Source: Bacillaceae bacterium JMAK1 | GTDB lineage: Bacteria; Bacillota; Bacilli; Bacillales; Marinococcaceae | DNA length: 64,000 nucleotides | Assembly: GCA_012970285.1 (NCBI GenBank) | Contig: JIBW01000002.1 | Coordinates: 806,001 to 870,000 of the forward strand | Reading direction: 5' to 3' | Part shown: piece after piece, positions 43,107 to 51,952 of the stretch | How positions within the stretch are numbered: position 1 is the stretch's first letter | Layout of the letters: every line of letters begins with the position of its first letter | Notes under the pieces: generated by a model | The model's database searches: none | The model's input: only the letters and a program-made list of their open reading frames with translations | Told to the model about the DNA's origin: nothing | Translations under genes and position numbers: made by a program

Positions 43107-44036
43107 CTATTCTGCCACCGTTACATTCTCAGCATCTGATTCATTTCCGAAGTAATCGATCGTTTTAATGATGTAATTCTCTTGTTCATCTGTCATTTGT
43201 ATCGCTTTTCTCTCTGTTTGGGAGACGCTTGCTACATACGTTTCTGTTCCTTCTGCATCAACTGAGTAAATACGATAACCAGCTACATGATCTTCACGAA
43301 CAGCATGCCAAGTGAGCAATGTTCCTTGCACCGTTAACTCAGTTGGCGATGACGGTTGTAACTCTTCATCTTCCTCGTCGTCGATTAGTGACGTGTACAC
43401 GACAAGACGCTCATCATGGGTACCGACGTCACGATCAAAGATTCCTGCACACGTAATCAAGTTCAACTGCTTCGTATCACTTGAACCAAAGATTTCATCT
43501 ACCGGAGAATCATCAAAAGGATAGCTTTCTAATCGTTCAACAACATACTCCAGTTCCTCTCCATCTTCACCTGTAACCAAGATCGAATCGCCCTCTTCTA
43601 GCTCATCTAAATCAAAAAATACCGCAGGTCCAGTACGATCATCAACGTGACCTGCTAATACTGCATTCCCAATTCCACCAGGCTTCGTGCCAGGTTCGTA
43701 CCAACCTACATCATCTCCGTTGTCAGGCACACCCATTTGGCCATTATCTAGCTGACCAACTTCCACAATTGGCGCATTGATGTCTAATGTAGGAATTGTA
43801 ATGCTCGCTGGAGTGATTTCACTGCTTTTGCTTCTTTCACGTTCGGCTTGATCAATCGTGTCTTGATCAAGGTTAAATTCTTCAGCGATTGTCTGTTCTG
43901 TATAAGGCTCGATCGTTTGATCATTTTCTTGTAATCGAACACCTTCATCGGCAAGTGATTCGTCACGATCCTGAGCATCCGTCGTGCTACAACCGATGAC
44001 TAGTAACGACAAGGCAATAACTACGAATCCTTTCAT
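43107..44036 (-). CDS. Lipoprotein sortase (class E/F-like) with C-terminal Fn3-like region
   Basis: A 309-residue protein. MKGFVVIALSLLVIGC is a lipoprotein signal (Cys 16). The sortase domain (residues about 75-220) has the catalytic His in VLAGHVDDRTGPAVF near 130, Cys in LNLITCAGIF near 196 and Arg in HDERLVVYTS near 210. Residues about 230-309 look like a fibronectin III-type module (PTELTVQGTLLTWHAV, GYRIYSVDAEGTE). It is an extracellular transpeptidase held by lipid instead of an N-terminal helix. The gene follows an MPQTG-ending protein by 63 bp, the probable substrate. Confidence 0.85.
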   Translation of the reverse strand: MKGFVVIALSLLVIGCSTTDAQDRDESLADEGVRLQENDQTIEPYTEQTIAEEFNLDQDTIDQAERERSKSSEITPASITIPTLDINAPIVEVGQLDNGQMGVPDNGDDVGWYEPGTKPGGIGNAVLAGHVDDRTGPAVFFDLDELEEGDSILVTGEDGEELEYVVERLESYPFDDSPVDEIFGSSDTKQLNLITCAGIFDRDVGTHDERLVVYTSLIDDEEDEELQPSSPTELTVQGTLLTWHAVREDHVAGYRIYSVDAEGTETYVASVSQTERKAIQMTDEQENYIIKTIDYFGNESDAENVTVAE

Positions 44037-44061
44037 GAAATCATCACTCCTTATCCAAAAC

Positions 44062-44093
44062 GTAAAAGAAGAGGACTTCTCCTCTCCTTTTAC
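44062..44093 (-). terminator. Hairpin between the MPQTG gene and the sortase gene
   Basis: On the minus strand GTAAAAGGAGAGGA and TCCTCTTCTTTTAC form a 14-bp stem with a GAAG loop. The following tract is only T-rich (GTTTTGG), so it may attenuate rather than end transcription, lowering sortase relative to substrate. Confidence 0.6.
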
Positions 44094-44099
44094 TTCGAC

Positions 44100-45449
44100 T
44101 TATCCATTCGTGCGGAAGCGACGAACACCAAAGTAGCCAACAAATCCTGCTGTAGCACCAGCTAAAATCCAAGCCAACCATTGTAGAGTCATACCTGAAT
44201 CACTCGTACCACCCATACCTGTTTGAGGCATCTCAGGAACTGCCGCTTCTTCTTCAAACAATTCAGGGTTTTGTGTTACGATCGCATCGGCTAAACCTGC
44301 GCCAATATCAAAGGTAAACGCGTACCCTTCTCTATACTTTTCAAATGAACCATCGTAATCTCCTTCGATATAACGATCAAACGTCGTAAATACTTGTTCT
44401 TCATGCATATTCACAAGTTCAGTCGCATCAGCTGCTGGTAAAATTCCATCAGTTGCTGTTTCTAGAAACATCCCAAACTCATCAGCAAATGTTCCTAAGC
44501 GGTTTTGTGCTTCTTCTTTTGCCGCTTCATCGTCGTTTTTGACTGCATTCACATAATCACTTTGTGCAAGAATGTGATTTCCTTGCCAAATTTGTTCAAA
44601 CTGCTCTCCGCCTTCTTCACCGTAAACAGAAGAGATTGTTGCTTTTAGATCCGCTGTATTTTCATCTTCAGCCCAGCTCACAAAGTCGAAGTCTTCGCTT
44701 TCTTTAAATTCTTTTGACATTGATAATGTTGCGAGTGCAAAGTGTTCAGCGACTAGATTACTTACGTCAGAGCGAAGATCTCCAGCTGCTGTTAATGGTA
44801 CACTTCCTTCGAACTGATCAGGGTTTTGCTGAACAATTGCATCGGATAATGCTGCACTAATATCAAACATGTGCGATAATCCTTCACGATAGGTCATATA
44901 AGCCGTCTCATAGTCACCTTCAACGTATGCGATAAACGCATCTTCAACTTGTTGCTCATGTACGTCTAACACTTCAATTGCAGCATCACTCGGTAGCGTA
45001 CCTTCAGTCGCCGTTTCTAAAAACTCACCAAACTCGACGTAAAAGGAATCAAGCATTGCGGACGCTTCTTCTTGGGCTGCAGTGTCTTCATCTTTCACAG
45101 CTTGCACATATTCGGCAGTATAATCGTTGTGTGCAGAGAAAATACGATCAAATTCTTCTGCTCCTTCATCACCATAGAGTGAAGCGATGGCAGGTTTCAT
45201 GTCTGCGGCGTTTTGTTCAAGTGCTTCTTGAGCAGCTTGTGCCCCTTCATCACCGTCATATTGCTTTTGCATCGACAACACGGCAAGCGCAAAGTGTTCA
45301 GATAACAAATGATCCAAAGTTCCTCTTAGCTCAATTGCAGGTGTGTTCACTTGTGACATACTTTCTTCGGCATGAATCGTTTGTGCGAACGTCGGAGTTA
45401 ACAGGGCAACACTCAATACTGGAATAAATGCTTTTTTTATTTTTTTCAT
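44100..45449 (-). CDS. Sortase-anchored surface protein with two tandem repeats
   Basis: A 449-residue wall protein. Signal peptide about residues 1-27 (KKIKKAFIPVLSVALLTPTF). Two copies of a roughly 170-residue helical domain follow (about 40-215 and 225-395), each with EHFALA.LSM, SLYG/SVYGEEG, a conserved His before an aromatic DYV, EFLETATEG.LP, HEQQV and EGDY. The C-terminus has the sorting motif MPQTG, a membrane helix and RRFRTNG. The partner sortase is the next gene. A motif shared with the sigma gene promoter lies upstream. Domain family not recognised; conserved His/Glu positions hint at metal or haem binding, which is speculative. Confidence 0.8.
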   Translation of the reverse strand: MKKIKKAFIPVLSVALLTPTFAQTIHAEESMSQVNTPAIELRGTLDHLLSEHFALAVLSMQKQYDGDEGAQAAQEALEQNAADMKPAIASLYGDEGAEEFDRIFSAHNDYTAEYVQAVKDEDTAAQEEASAMLDSFYVEFGEFLETATEGTLPSDAAIEVLDVHEQQVEDAFIAYVEGDYETAYMTYREGLSHMFDISAALSDAIVQQNPDQFEGSVPLTAAGDLRSDVSNLVAEHFALATLSMSKEFKESEDFDFVSWAEDENTADLKATISSVYGEEGGEQFEQIWQGNHILAQSDYVNAVKNDDEAAKEEAQNRLGTFADEFGMFLETATDGILPAADATELVNMHEEQVFTTFDRYIEGDYDGSFEKYREGYAFTFDIGAGLADAIVTQNPELFEEEAAVPEMPQTGMGGTSDSGMTLQWLAWILAGATAGFVGYFGVRRFRTNG

Positions 45450-45482
45450 AATGGCACTCCTTTATGTTTTGATTTCACTAGA

Positions 45483-45511
45483 GCTAACGAAGCGAAGATC
45501 AATTTGGATCA
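45483..45511 (-). promoter_or_regulatory. ECF-type promoter of the MPQTG gene
   Basis: On the minus strand TGATCC (45506-45511), 16 bp, CGTTAGC (45483-45489). The same hexamer, spacing and CGTT occur upstream of the ECF sigma gene at 47095-47123. Confidence 0.6.
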
Positions 45512-45572
45512 CTTTTCTTCAAACTTTTTTTAAAGCTTTCTCTAGCAATAAAGAAAAACACGTCAAGAACGC

Positions 45573-45605
45573 AAAAAAACTCGCCAACACATGGTGTTGA
45601 CGAGC
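45573..45605 (-). terminator. Terminator of the sigma/anti-sigma operon
   Basis: On the minus strand CTCGTCAACA and TGTTGGCGAG pair with one wobble around CCA, followed by seven T. Confidence 0.8.
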
Positions 45606-45625
45606 CTCTTATTACACATACAAAC

Positions 45626-46414
45626 TTACAATTCCTCTAATAAAACGATCTCGCCTTCTGGAACTTCGCTCGTTTCATCTGGTTCAATCGTAATCGCAAT
45701 CGTATCGAATCCCATTTCTGGGTCAATATCAAAGGTGGACATCCCACTGCCATCTTCTGCAGGTGTAAACGTTCCCGCTCGGTATGGATCTCCCTCTTTT
45801 AACAGCCATACTTGATAGACTTGTGTATCTTCTGTCTGCGTGAGCTGATTAGCTTCAACAATGAGTTGTTGGTACTGATCTTTATTTACAATTGAAGCTC
45901 TCGCTTCAAACGGAATGTTTTCTTCTGACGGTTGAAGACTTAGTTGTTGTGCAAGAGAATCCACCGAGATACTTTCTACTGGCGTTATTTCTTCTGGTGC
46001 TACTTCTTCTTGCGTCGATAACTGGCTAAAAGCATAACCGTTTCCAACGAGCGACAACAATAATGCTGCAGCTAAAGACGGTACTACCCAGCCTAGTTTC
46101 TTTCTATTCTTCGGTACCACTACTGAACTTTGACTCTCTTGATCGGTCGTGAAGCTGCGAACTTTATCGTCATCTTCTCTCATATCATTTGGCGTTCGTT
46201 CATTAAATGCCGCTTCTAACACTTTCTCTTTTAACGCCGATGGAGGTTCAATTGGTTCAGAAATGAATCCTAAATCATCCGTAAGTTCTTGTAGTTCACG
46301 CAACTCTTCACGACAATCCCCACATGTCGTTAGATGTTCTTCAAATGAACGCTTTTCTTCATCTGATAACTGGCCATTAAAATAATCAATTAAATGATCA
46401 CAATGGTTACTCAT
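45626..46414 (-). CDS. RskA-type anti-sigma factor with zinc-binding N-terminus
   Basis: A 262-residue single-pass membrane protein. The N-terminal anti-sigma zinc motif is seen (CDHLIDYFNGQLS ... HLTTCGDC, H-x3-C-x2-C near residue 34), then a helix near residue 105-125 (LGWVVPSLAAALLLSLVGNG), and an extracytoplasmic RskA domain (YQVWLLKEGDPYRAGTF, near 205). ATG 46414 overlaps the sigma stop by 8 bp and has GGGGG before it. It should hold the cognate ECF sigma factor inactive until an envelope signal triggers its proteolysis. Confidence 0.85.
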   Translation of the reverse strand: MSNHCDHLIDYFNGQLSDEEKRSFEEHLTTCGDCREELRELQELTDDLGFISEPIEPPSALKEKVLEAAFNERTPNDMREDDDKVRSFTTDQESQSSVVVPKNRKKLGWVVPSLAAALLLSLVGNGYAFSQLSTQEEVAPEEITPVESISVDSLAQQLSLQPSEENIPFEARASIVNKDQYQQLIVEANQLTQTEDTQVYQVWLLKEGDPYRAGTFTPAEDGSGMSTFDIDPEMGFDTIAITIEPDETSEVPEGEIVLLEEL

Positions 46415-46973
46415 GAATGATCCCCCCATTCTGCTCAATGTCCTCTATTGTATCTTTTAGATGCCTTAAAGCGAGACGGATCCTTCCTTTAACAGTTCCT
46501 AAAGGAATCTCACAAGCGTCCGCAATTTTTTGTTGCGATAACCCCTGATAGTAAAACAAAACAATGACTTTTTCTTGTTCTGGTTTTAGACGCTTGATTG
46601 CCTGATCGATCGTTGTTCGCTTTTCTTTCCATTCAATCTGATCTTCAATACTCGGTTCAAGATCTTGATTCATTTCCTTTGTGACCATTTCAGATGCTGT
46701 TTCTTTTCGTTTACGAAGGTAGTCAATGACGGTATTTCGAGTGATCGTCAACAACCAACTAGAAAACTTACCCTTCGTTTCATCATAAGAACTTTTCTGT
46801 GTCCAAATCTTTATAAAAACCTCTTGCACAATTTCTTCGGCGACTTGTTGATCGTTAATCATCTTAAAGCTAAACGAGTAAAGAAGTTTGCTGTATTGAT
46901 CATACAGTTGAGCTAATGCTTCTTTGTCACCAAGCTTTAGTCTGACATAGGTTTTTGCATCTCGTTCAGACAT
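46407..46973 (-). CDS. ECF RNA polymerase sigma factor (RskA-partnered)
   Basis: A 188-residue group 4 sigma factor. Region 2 (residues about 20-90; AEEIVQEVFIKIWTQ, FSSWLLTITRNTVIDYLRKR) and region 4 (about 125-178; LKPEQEKVIVLFYYQGLSQQ, IPLGTVKGRIRLALRHLK) are intact. It is translationally coupled to the anti-sigma gene. The TGATCC-16-CGTT motif in its own leader suggests autoregulation, and the same motif precedes the MPQTG gene. Confidence 0.9.
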   Translation of the reverse strand: MSERDAKTYVRLKLGDKEALAQLYDQYSKLLYSFSFKMINDQQVAEEIVQEVFIKIWTQKSSYDETKGKFSSWLLTITRNTVIDYLRKRKETASEMVTKEMNQDLEPSIEDQIEWKEKRTTIDQAIKRLKPEQEKVIVLFYYQGLSQQKIADACEIPLGTVKGRIRLALRHLKDTIEDIEQNGGIIHE

Positions 46974-47094
46974 GCGATTCTCCTTTTTAATTCGATCTCG
47001 ATTTAGAGGTATAAAAAATCGGAATAATTGCTGTGCCTGATTTTACACGCATCTCCCTAGAAAAGCCAACATTAACTTCGCTCGGTTATAACAA

Positions 47095-47123
47095 GTAAAC
47101 GAACGAATTCACAAAATGGATCA
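47095..47123 (-). promoter_or_regulatory. Putative autoregulated ECF promoter of the sigma gene
   Basis: On the minus strand TGATCC (47118-47123), 16 bp, CGTTTAC (47095-47101), about 120 bp before the sigma start. Matches the motif at 45483-45511. Confidence 0.6.
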
Positions 47124-47243
47124 TTAAAATATAAAAATAGTTAAATACCTTTATTAAAAATCGGCAACATGCTTGATTTTTAGTTTTCACTTCATGCTTT
47201 AAAGAAATGCATGCCGAATAGGCATTCCCTCATGAGAATGCCT

Positions 47244-48482
47244 TCAGGTTTGATGTTTTGATAATTTCCGATAAAGGCTTGAAAGATGAATCCCTAACAA
47301 TGCTGCAGCTTCTGTACGATCACCATTAACCTCAACTAATACGTCATCAATCAACGTTTTTTCGAATTGATTCATCGCTTGATCAAGCGTTCCGTGAAAT
47401 CTGTCTTTTTGTACGGTAGGCTCTGAATCACGATTGTCAAAGCGAACGAAATCTTCTCGTGTTAACCGTGAGCCTTCAACGATATTCATGCCCCGCTCAA
47501 TACTCGACTTTAATTCACGCACATTACCTGGCCACGCATATGACATCGCCCACGTTTTCAGTTCATCTGAGATTTCAGTTACGTATTTACCGAGACTCTG
47601 ATTAAATTGCTTTACATAGTGCTCCATCAACGTAAGTACATCACGCTCACGTTCTCTGAGTGGCGGTACGTGGAGATCAAATACATACAATCGGTAAAAT
47701 AAATCTTCACGAAACTTTGATTCGTTTACGAGCTGTTTCAAATTTTTATTCGTCGCCGCAATAATCCGTATGTCGACATTTTTACTTTTCACGCCGCCAA
47801 GTCTGTCCACTTCTCGTTCTTGCAATACACGTAACAACTTCCCTTGTGAAGCGTAACTCAATTCAGAAATTTCATCGAGAAAAAGCGTTCCGTGTTGAGC
47901 AAGCTCAACCTTCCCTGGCTTGCCATCTCGTCTTGCGCCACTAAACGCTCCAGCTTCATAGCCGAACATTTCTGACTCAAAAAGCTCATCAGGGATGGCG
48001 ACACAGTTAACAGCTACGAAGGGCTTTTTATTCCTAGCACTGTTGTTATGAATACCACGAGCAAACAATTCCTTACCAGTCCCACTTTCTCCAGTTAAGA
48101 GTACTGTTGAATCACTCGTTGCAACTTTCGTTGCCAAATCTTTAATCCGATTTATGGATGGACTAGTGCCGATAATGTGATTTAATTCGTCCGATGAGTG
48201 CTTTGTATCAAGCGTAGTAGACGTTAATTGTGTAATTCTATTCATCGCTGTAAGTATGTAAAACGACTGCTGCACGGTTGAATCGTTACGTTTAACGAGG
48301 TAGCGATCTCCAGTAATTACGACGAGACAGAGCCCATCCTCTTCATGAAGAACATCAACGATTTCGCTTAAAAAGTGCTTATACCTCTGATCTGAAAACG
48401 GTTGGTACATAAAATCATTCACATCGGTAATTTCACCGTTACCATCTACAATGACGATCGTAAATGTTTCAAGACGTTTCAA
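47244..48482 (-). CDS. Sigma-54-dependent transcriptional activator
   Basis: A 412-residue enhancer-binding protein. An N-terminal PAS-like sensor (residues about 1-95) is followed by an AAA+ domain: Walker A GESGTGKE near 127, the sigma-54 contact loop GAFSGA near 175 (the usual motif is GAFTGA), Walker B GTLFLDEI near 198 and the arginine finger region REDLFYRL. The C-terminus has a Fis-type HTH (RTEAAALLGIHLSSLYRKL). The start is taken as TTG 48482, 8 bp after AAGGGC; GTG 48491 is in frame but too close. It follows a hotdog-fold gene by 15 bp. Confidence 0.88.
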   Translation of the reverse strand: MKRLETFTIVIVDGNGEITDVNDFMYQPFSDQRYKHFLSEIVDVLHEEDGLCLVVITGDRYLVKRNDSTVQQSFYILTAMNRITQLTSTTLDTKHSSDELNHIIGTSPSINRIKDLATKVATSDSTVLLTGESGTGKELFARGIHNNSARNKKPFVAVNCVAIPDELFESEMFGYEAGAFSGARRDGKPGKVELAQHGTLFLDEISELSYASQGKLLRVLQEREVDRLGGVKSKNVDIRIIAATNKNLKQLVNESKFREDLFYRLYVFDLHVPPLRERERDVLTLMEHYVKQFNQSLGKYVTEISDELKTWAMSYAWPGNVRELKSSIERGMNIVEGSRLTREDFVRFDNRDSEPTVQKDRFHGTLDQAMNQFEKTLIDDVLVEVNGDRTEAAALLGIHLSSLYRKLSKHQT

Positions 48483-48497
48483 ACGAATCACGCCCTT

Positions 48498-48905
48498 TTA
48501 TGAATTTTCCAGAACGTAGACGACTACTTGTCCTTTAATGACTTCATTTCCGTCTGAATCATAGCACGTAACTTTTTCAGTAATCCAATTGCGTTTCTCA
48601 TGAATATCGATGACGACAAGTTCCGCTGTAACCGCATCCCCAACGTATACCGGTGAATAATAGACAAGATCTTTTTGTACGAGAATACAAGGCGTCCCAG
48701 GAAGCCGTTCACTAATCACTTGTGTAATTAAACTTTCCGTTAATAAAGCCGGGACAAGGGGTTTAGGGTACTGAGATGTCCAGCGGTTGCCCTCCATCGT
48801 GTAAACGGGTGAGTAATCATTCGTTAACTCACTACTTCTCAGTACGTCTTCTTTTGTAAATGTTCGAGTTAATGTCGCTTTTTGACCATGAAACGCTGTA
48901 ATCAT
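48498..48905 (-). CDS. MaoC-like hotdog-fold protein
   Basis: A 135-residue protein with the (R)-hydratase/MaoC fold: TFTKEDVLRSSELTNDYSPV near residue 12, where an Asp and nearby polar residue occupy the hydratase position, then VPALLTESLITQVISERLPG and YYSPVYVGDAVTAEL. The classical ATGD-NP-H set is incomplete (NDYSPV, no His), so enzymatic activity is uncertain. ATG 48905 after GAGGTGG is preferred. It is co-transcribed with the sigma-54 activator. Confidence 0.7.
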   Translation of the reverse strand: MITAFHGQKATLTRTFTKEDVLRSSELTNDYSPVYTMEGNRWTSQYPKPLVPALLTESLITQVISERLPGTPCILVQKDLVYYSPVYVGDAVTAELVVIDIHEKRNWITEKVTCYDSDGNEVIKGQVVVYVLENS

Positions 48906-49267
48906 CCTTTTCACCACCTCATGCTATTCGCAATAAAATACGGTCAACTATAGATGTATTTACGTCATACAAGCTTACTTTAAGTTTACTAAATGGTTAA
49001 GCTATATTAAAGAAGAAATCTTAAGAAAACGATTGATTCTATGCCATTGAAACGTAAAGCGGTTACGCTCACGAAAAAAAAGATTGTGCTACACCCTACT
49101 GAGGCTTGGTCAATCGTCTGCTGCATAGCAAACACGGTGACTACGAAGTAGGGGCCGATTTTATGATGCACGTCCAACAGGTCTTCACTTAACGTATCTT
49201 TAAGGTATAATAAAGGTTTCATGAGAAGAATAATAAGACAAATAACTTGAATAAATGAGGCATGTAA
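48906..49267. other. Intergenic region upstream of dbpA
   Basis: A 360-bp divergent region. TATAAT at 49206-49211 (plus strand), 56 bp before the dbpA start, is the likely dbpA -10. A short coding-like stretch on the plus strand (about 49105-49193) has no start and is probably noise or a decayed gene end. No promoter for the hotdog/activator operon was clear, and no -24/-12 sigma-54 promoter was found. Confidence 0.5.
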
Positions 49268-50713
49268 ATGACGACGCATCGTTTTACAGATTATCAATTA
49301 AGTGACGAAATCATTCAATCACTAGAACAATTGAATTACGTAACACCAACTGACGTTCAAAGCAAAGTGATCCCACTCGCTCAACAGAAAAAAGACCTGA
49401 TCGTAAGATCTCAAACAGGGAGTGGTAAGACAGCTGCGTACGGCATTCCAATTTGCGAATTCGTTGACTGGCAAGAAAATAAACCTCAAGCCATTGTGCT
49501 AACACCGACGAGAGAATTAGCGGTTCAAGTGAAAGAAGATTTTATTAACATCGGTCGTTATAAACGAATCAAAGCTGCGGCGATTGTAGGAAAACAACCC
49601 TTTTACAAACAAAAAAATGAACTTAAGCAAAAAACGCACGTTGTCGTTGGGACACCAGGACGTTTGCTTGACCATATTGAAAAAGGCACAATCTCTCTTG
49701 AAGAAGTAAACTATGTCGTCATTGATGAAGCAGATGAAATGCTTAATATGGGTTTTATTGAACAAGTCGAATCAATCATTGAGGAGATGCCAACACCAAG
49801 AGTAACGATGCTATTCTCCGCAACACTACCAGAGCGTGTTAAGGAACTTTCTGTTCAATATATGAACACACCGACTGATGTTGAGATCAAAGCGACTGGT
49901 GTGACAACAGCATCAATTGACCACATGCTCTATCAAGTGTCTGAAAACGAGAAGTATTCATTATTAGAAGATGTGACGATTATTGAGAATCCAGATAGCG
50001 CAATCATCTTCTGTCGTACACAAGAACGTGTAAACGAACTTTGTGAACAACTGGCAGATCAAGGCTATGATTGCGATAAAATTCACGGTGGAATGGAACA
50101 ATATGATCGTTTAGATGTGATGGAAGATTTCAGGCGCGGTGAATTCCGCTACCTTATTGCAACCGATGTCGCCGCAAGAGGTATTGATATTGATCGAATT
50201 AGCCACGTCATTAACTACGATCTTCCATCGGAAAAGGAAAGTTATGTTCACCGTACAGGTAGAACAGGTCGAGCGGGCCATACAGGTAAAGCAATTTCCT
50301 TTATTACACCATTTGAAGAGAAGTATCTTAAGGACATCGAATCGTATATCGGCTTTAAAATCTCAAAGTCCATTGCTCCTTCAAAAGAAGCTGTATTAAA
50401 AGCAAAACCGCAATTTCTTGAGAAGATTAACAGTGAACCGAGCATAAAAGAAGCAAAAAACGATAAGCTCAATAAAAATATCATGAAGTTGTACTTCAAT
50501 GGTGGAAAGAGAAAGAAATTAAGAGCGGTTGACTTTGTTGGAACCATCGCCAAAATCGATGGCGTAACCGCTGAAGACATTGGCATTATTACGATTGAAG
50601 ATACTGCAACCTTCGTAGAAATCTTAAATGATAAAGGTCGACTTGTACTCGATGAAATGAAACATACAACGATTAAAGGGAAACAATTAAAAGTCCATAT
50701 GGCTAAGAACTAG
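49268..50713 (+). CDS. dbpA: ATP-dependent RNA helicase DbpA (YxiN type)
   Basis: A 481-residue DEAD-box helicase. It has [13 protein letters not shown] near 26, Walker A SQTGSGKT near 47, PTRELA near 77, DEAD near 150, SAT near 183, and [12 protein letters not shown] near 325. The C-terminal 75 residues form the DbpA-specific RRM ([31 protein letters not shown]), which targets hairpin 92 of 23S rRNA. It acts in late 50S ribosome assembly. Confidence 0.93.
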   Translation: MTTHRFTDYQLSDEIIQSLEQLNYVTPTDVQSKVIPLAQQKKDLIVRSQTGSGKTAAYGIPICEFVDWQENKPQAIVLTPTRELAVQVKEDFINIGRYKRIKAAAIVGKQPFYKQKNELKQKTHVVVGTPGRLLDHIEKGTISLEEVNYVVIDEADEMLNMGFIEQVESIIEEMPTPRVTMLFSATLPERVKELSVQYMNTPTDVEIKATGVTTASIDHMLYQVSENEKYSLLEDVTIIENPDSAIIFCRTQERVNELCEQLADQGYDCDKIHGGMEQYDRLDVMEDFRRGEFRYLIATDVAARGIDIDRISHVINYDLPSEKESYVHRTGRTGRAGHTGKAISFITPFEEKYLKDIESYIGFKISKSIAPSKEAVLKAKPQFLEKINSEPSIKEAKNDKLNKNIMKLYFNGGKRKKLRAVDFVGTIAKIDGVTAEDIGIITIEDTATFVEILNDKGRLVLDEMKHTTIKGKQLKVHMAKN

Positions 50714-50715
50714 TC

Positions 50716-50755
50716 AAAACGATGGTGGCGAGCCAATCGCCACCATCGTTTTTTT
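50716..50755 (+). terminator. Terminator of dbpA
   Basis: AAAACGATGGTGGCGA and TCGCCACCATCGTTTT pair perfectly around GCCAA, followed by a T run. Confidence 0.9.
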
Positions 50756-50777
50756 GTTGTTAACCTATATTTCAACA

Positions 50778-51917
50778 TCACTGTTCCTCAGTTGCGTCCG
50801 TCAATCGACGGATCAAAGCTTTAAGAAATTCTTTTCTCTCCTCAAGCGATGAAATGTCCACGTATTCATCTTCTTGGTGAGCATTGCCTCCTACAGGACC
50901 AAGTCCATCAATCGTCGGAATGCCGATATAACTCGTTAAGTTTCCGTCAGATCCTCCGCCAGTTTTTTCAGCTTCGATGGTCCATCCCATGTTTTTGCCT
51001 ACTTCTTGCACGTAACGAAGCAATTGTTTTGAACCTTCGTCAGGTACAAATGGTGGGCGCGAAATCCCACTCCGGGACTCGAGTTCATAGGTAATTGCGG
51101 GATTGACTCTTTCTGCAATCTGCGCACGAATTAGTTTGTCGAACTGCTCCGCTTGTTCAATCGTTTCCATCCGCAAATCAATGCCAGCATATGCATAGGG
51201 AGCAATCGTATTCACCGACGTTCCCCCTTCTATTAATCCGACATTGACAGTCACACCTTGATCATAATCGGTGAGTGCATGCAGCTTCGGGATCAGTACG
51301 GCAAGTTCCTCTACAGCACTTTCACCATGTTGATGAGCCATGCCCGCGTGCGATGCTTTCCCGTGTAAGTGCAAATAGTATTTTCCTCCCCCTTTGCGTG
51401 CATTACAGACACGTTGTTTATCACGTGTTGGCTCTAAGATTAGCGCAAACGACTTCTCTCGTGCATGCTCTTCAATCCAAGCGCGGGAATGAATGGAACC
51501 GACTTCTTCATCACTATTAAACAAAATCACAACGTTTTCTAGCACCTCTTCTTGTTGTTCATTTTTAAGCTCTACTAAAGCTTCATAAAGAACGACGATG
51601 CTCGCCTTCATATCAAAGACTCCAGGTCCGTATGCGTACTGTTCATCTTTAGAAAAAGGACGAACATTCACAGTCCCTTCTTTAAAAACGGTATCCATAT
51701 GCGCAAGCACTATGATTTTAGCGTCTTTAGCACCTTTATAAAACCCGATTAAATTGTTTCCACGGTCTTGTTGAACATCTTCAGTAATGACAAAACCTAA
51801 ATCGGAAAACCATTGCATCAACGTCTCACCGACGCGATCAACCCCTTGCTTATTGTACGTACCACTTTCTTGATTCACGAGAGTTTCTAACCGATGTAGC
51901 ATCTCATTTGTTGACAT
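50778..51917 (-). CDS. M20-family metallopeptidase (carboxypeptidase G2-like)
   Basis: A 379-residue zinc peptidase: LAHMDTVF near residue 71 (metal His, catalytic Asp), GVFDMKASIV near 95, FNSDEEVGS with the catalytic Glu near 130, then LEPTR, the dimerisation domain with GKASHAGMAHQHGESAVEEL near 188 and the last metal His in GGNAHQEDEYVDI near 355. The ribosome site is GGAGG. It follows a peptide-binding lipoprotein gene by 35 bp, so it may process imported peptides or gamma-glutamyl compounds. Confidence 0.88.
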   Translation of the reverse strand: MSTNEMLHRLETLVNQESGTYNKQGVDRVGETLMQWFSDLGFVITEDVQQDRGNNLIGFYKGAKDAKIIVLAHMDTVFKEGTVNVRPFSKDEQYAYGPGVFDMKASIVVLYEALVELKNEQQEEVLENVVILFNSDEEVGSIHSRAWIEEHAREKSFALILEPTRDKQRVCNARKGGGKYYLHLHGKASHAGMAHQHGESAVEELAVLIPKLHALTDYDQGVTVNVGLIEGGTSVNTIAPYAYAGIDLRMETIEQAEQFDKLIRAQIAERVNPAITYELESRSGISRPPFVPDEGSKQLLRYVQEVGKNMGWTIEAEKTGGGSDGNLTSYIGIPTIDGLGPVGGNAHQEDEYVDISSLEERKEFLKALIRRLTDATEEQ

Positions 51918-51952
51918 GTTTAGCCTCCATTTTCACACCGTTCTTTGTTGTC

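Noticed and set aside
44978..45427. 149-codon plus-strand frame
   Set aside because: Antisense shadow of the MPQTG protein; no ribosome site.
49105..49193. Coding-like fragment upstream of dbpA
   Set aside because: About 30 codons without start or ribosome site; could be chance.
49007..49297. 96-codon minus-strand frame upstream of dbpA
   Set aside because: Overlaps the dbpA promoter and start, no ribosome site.
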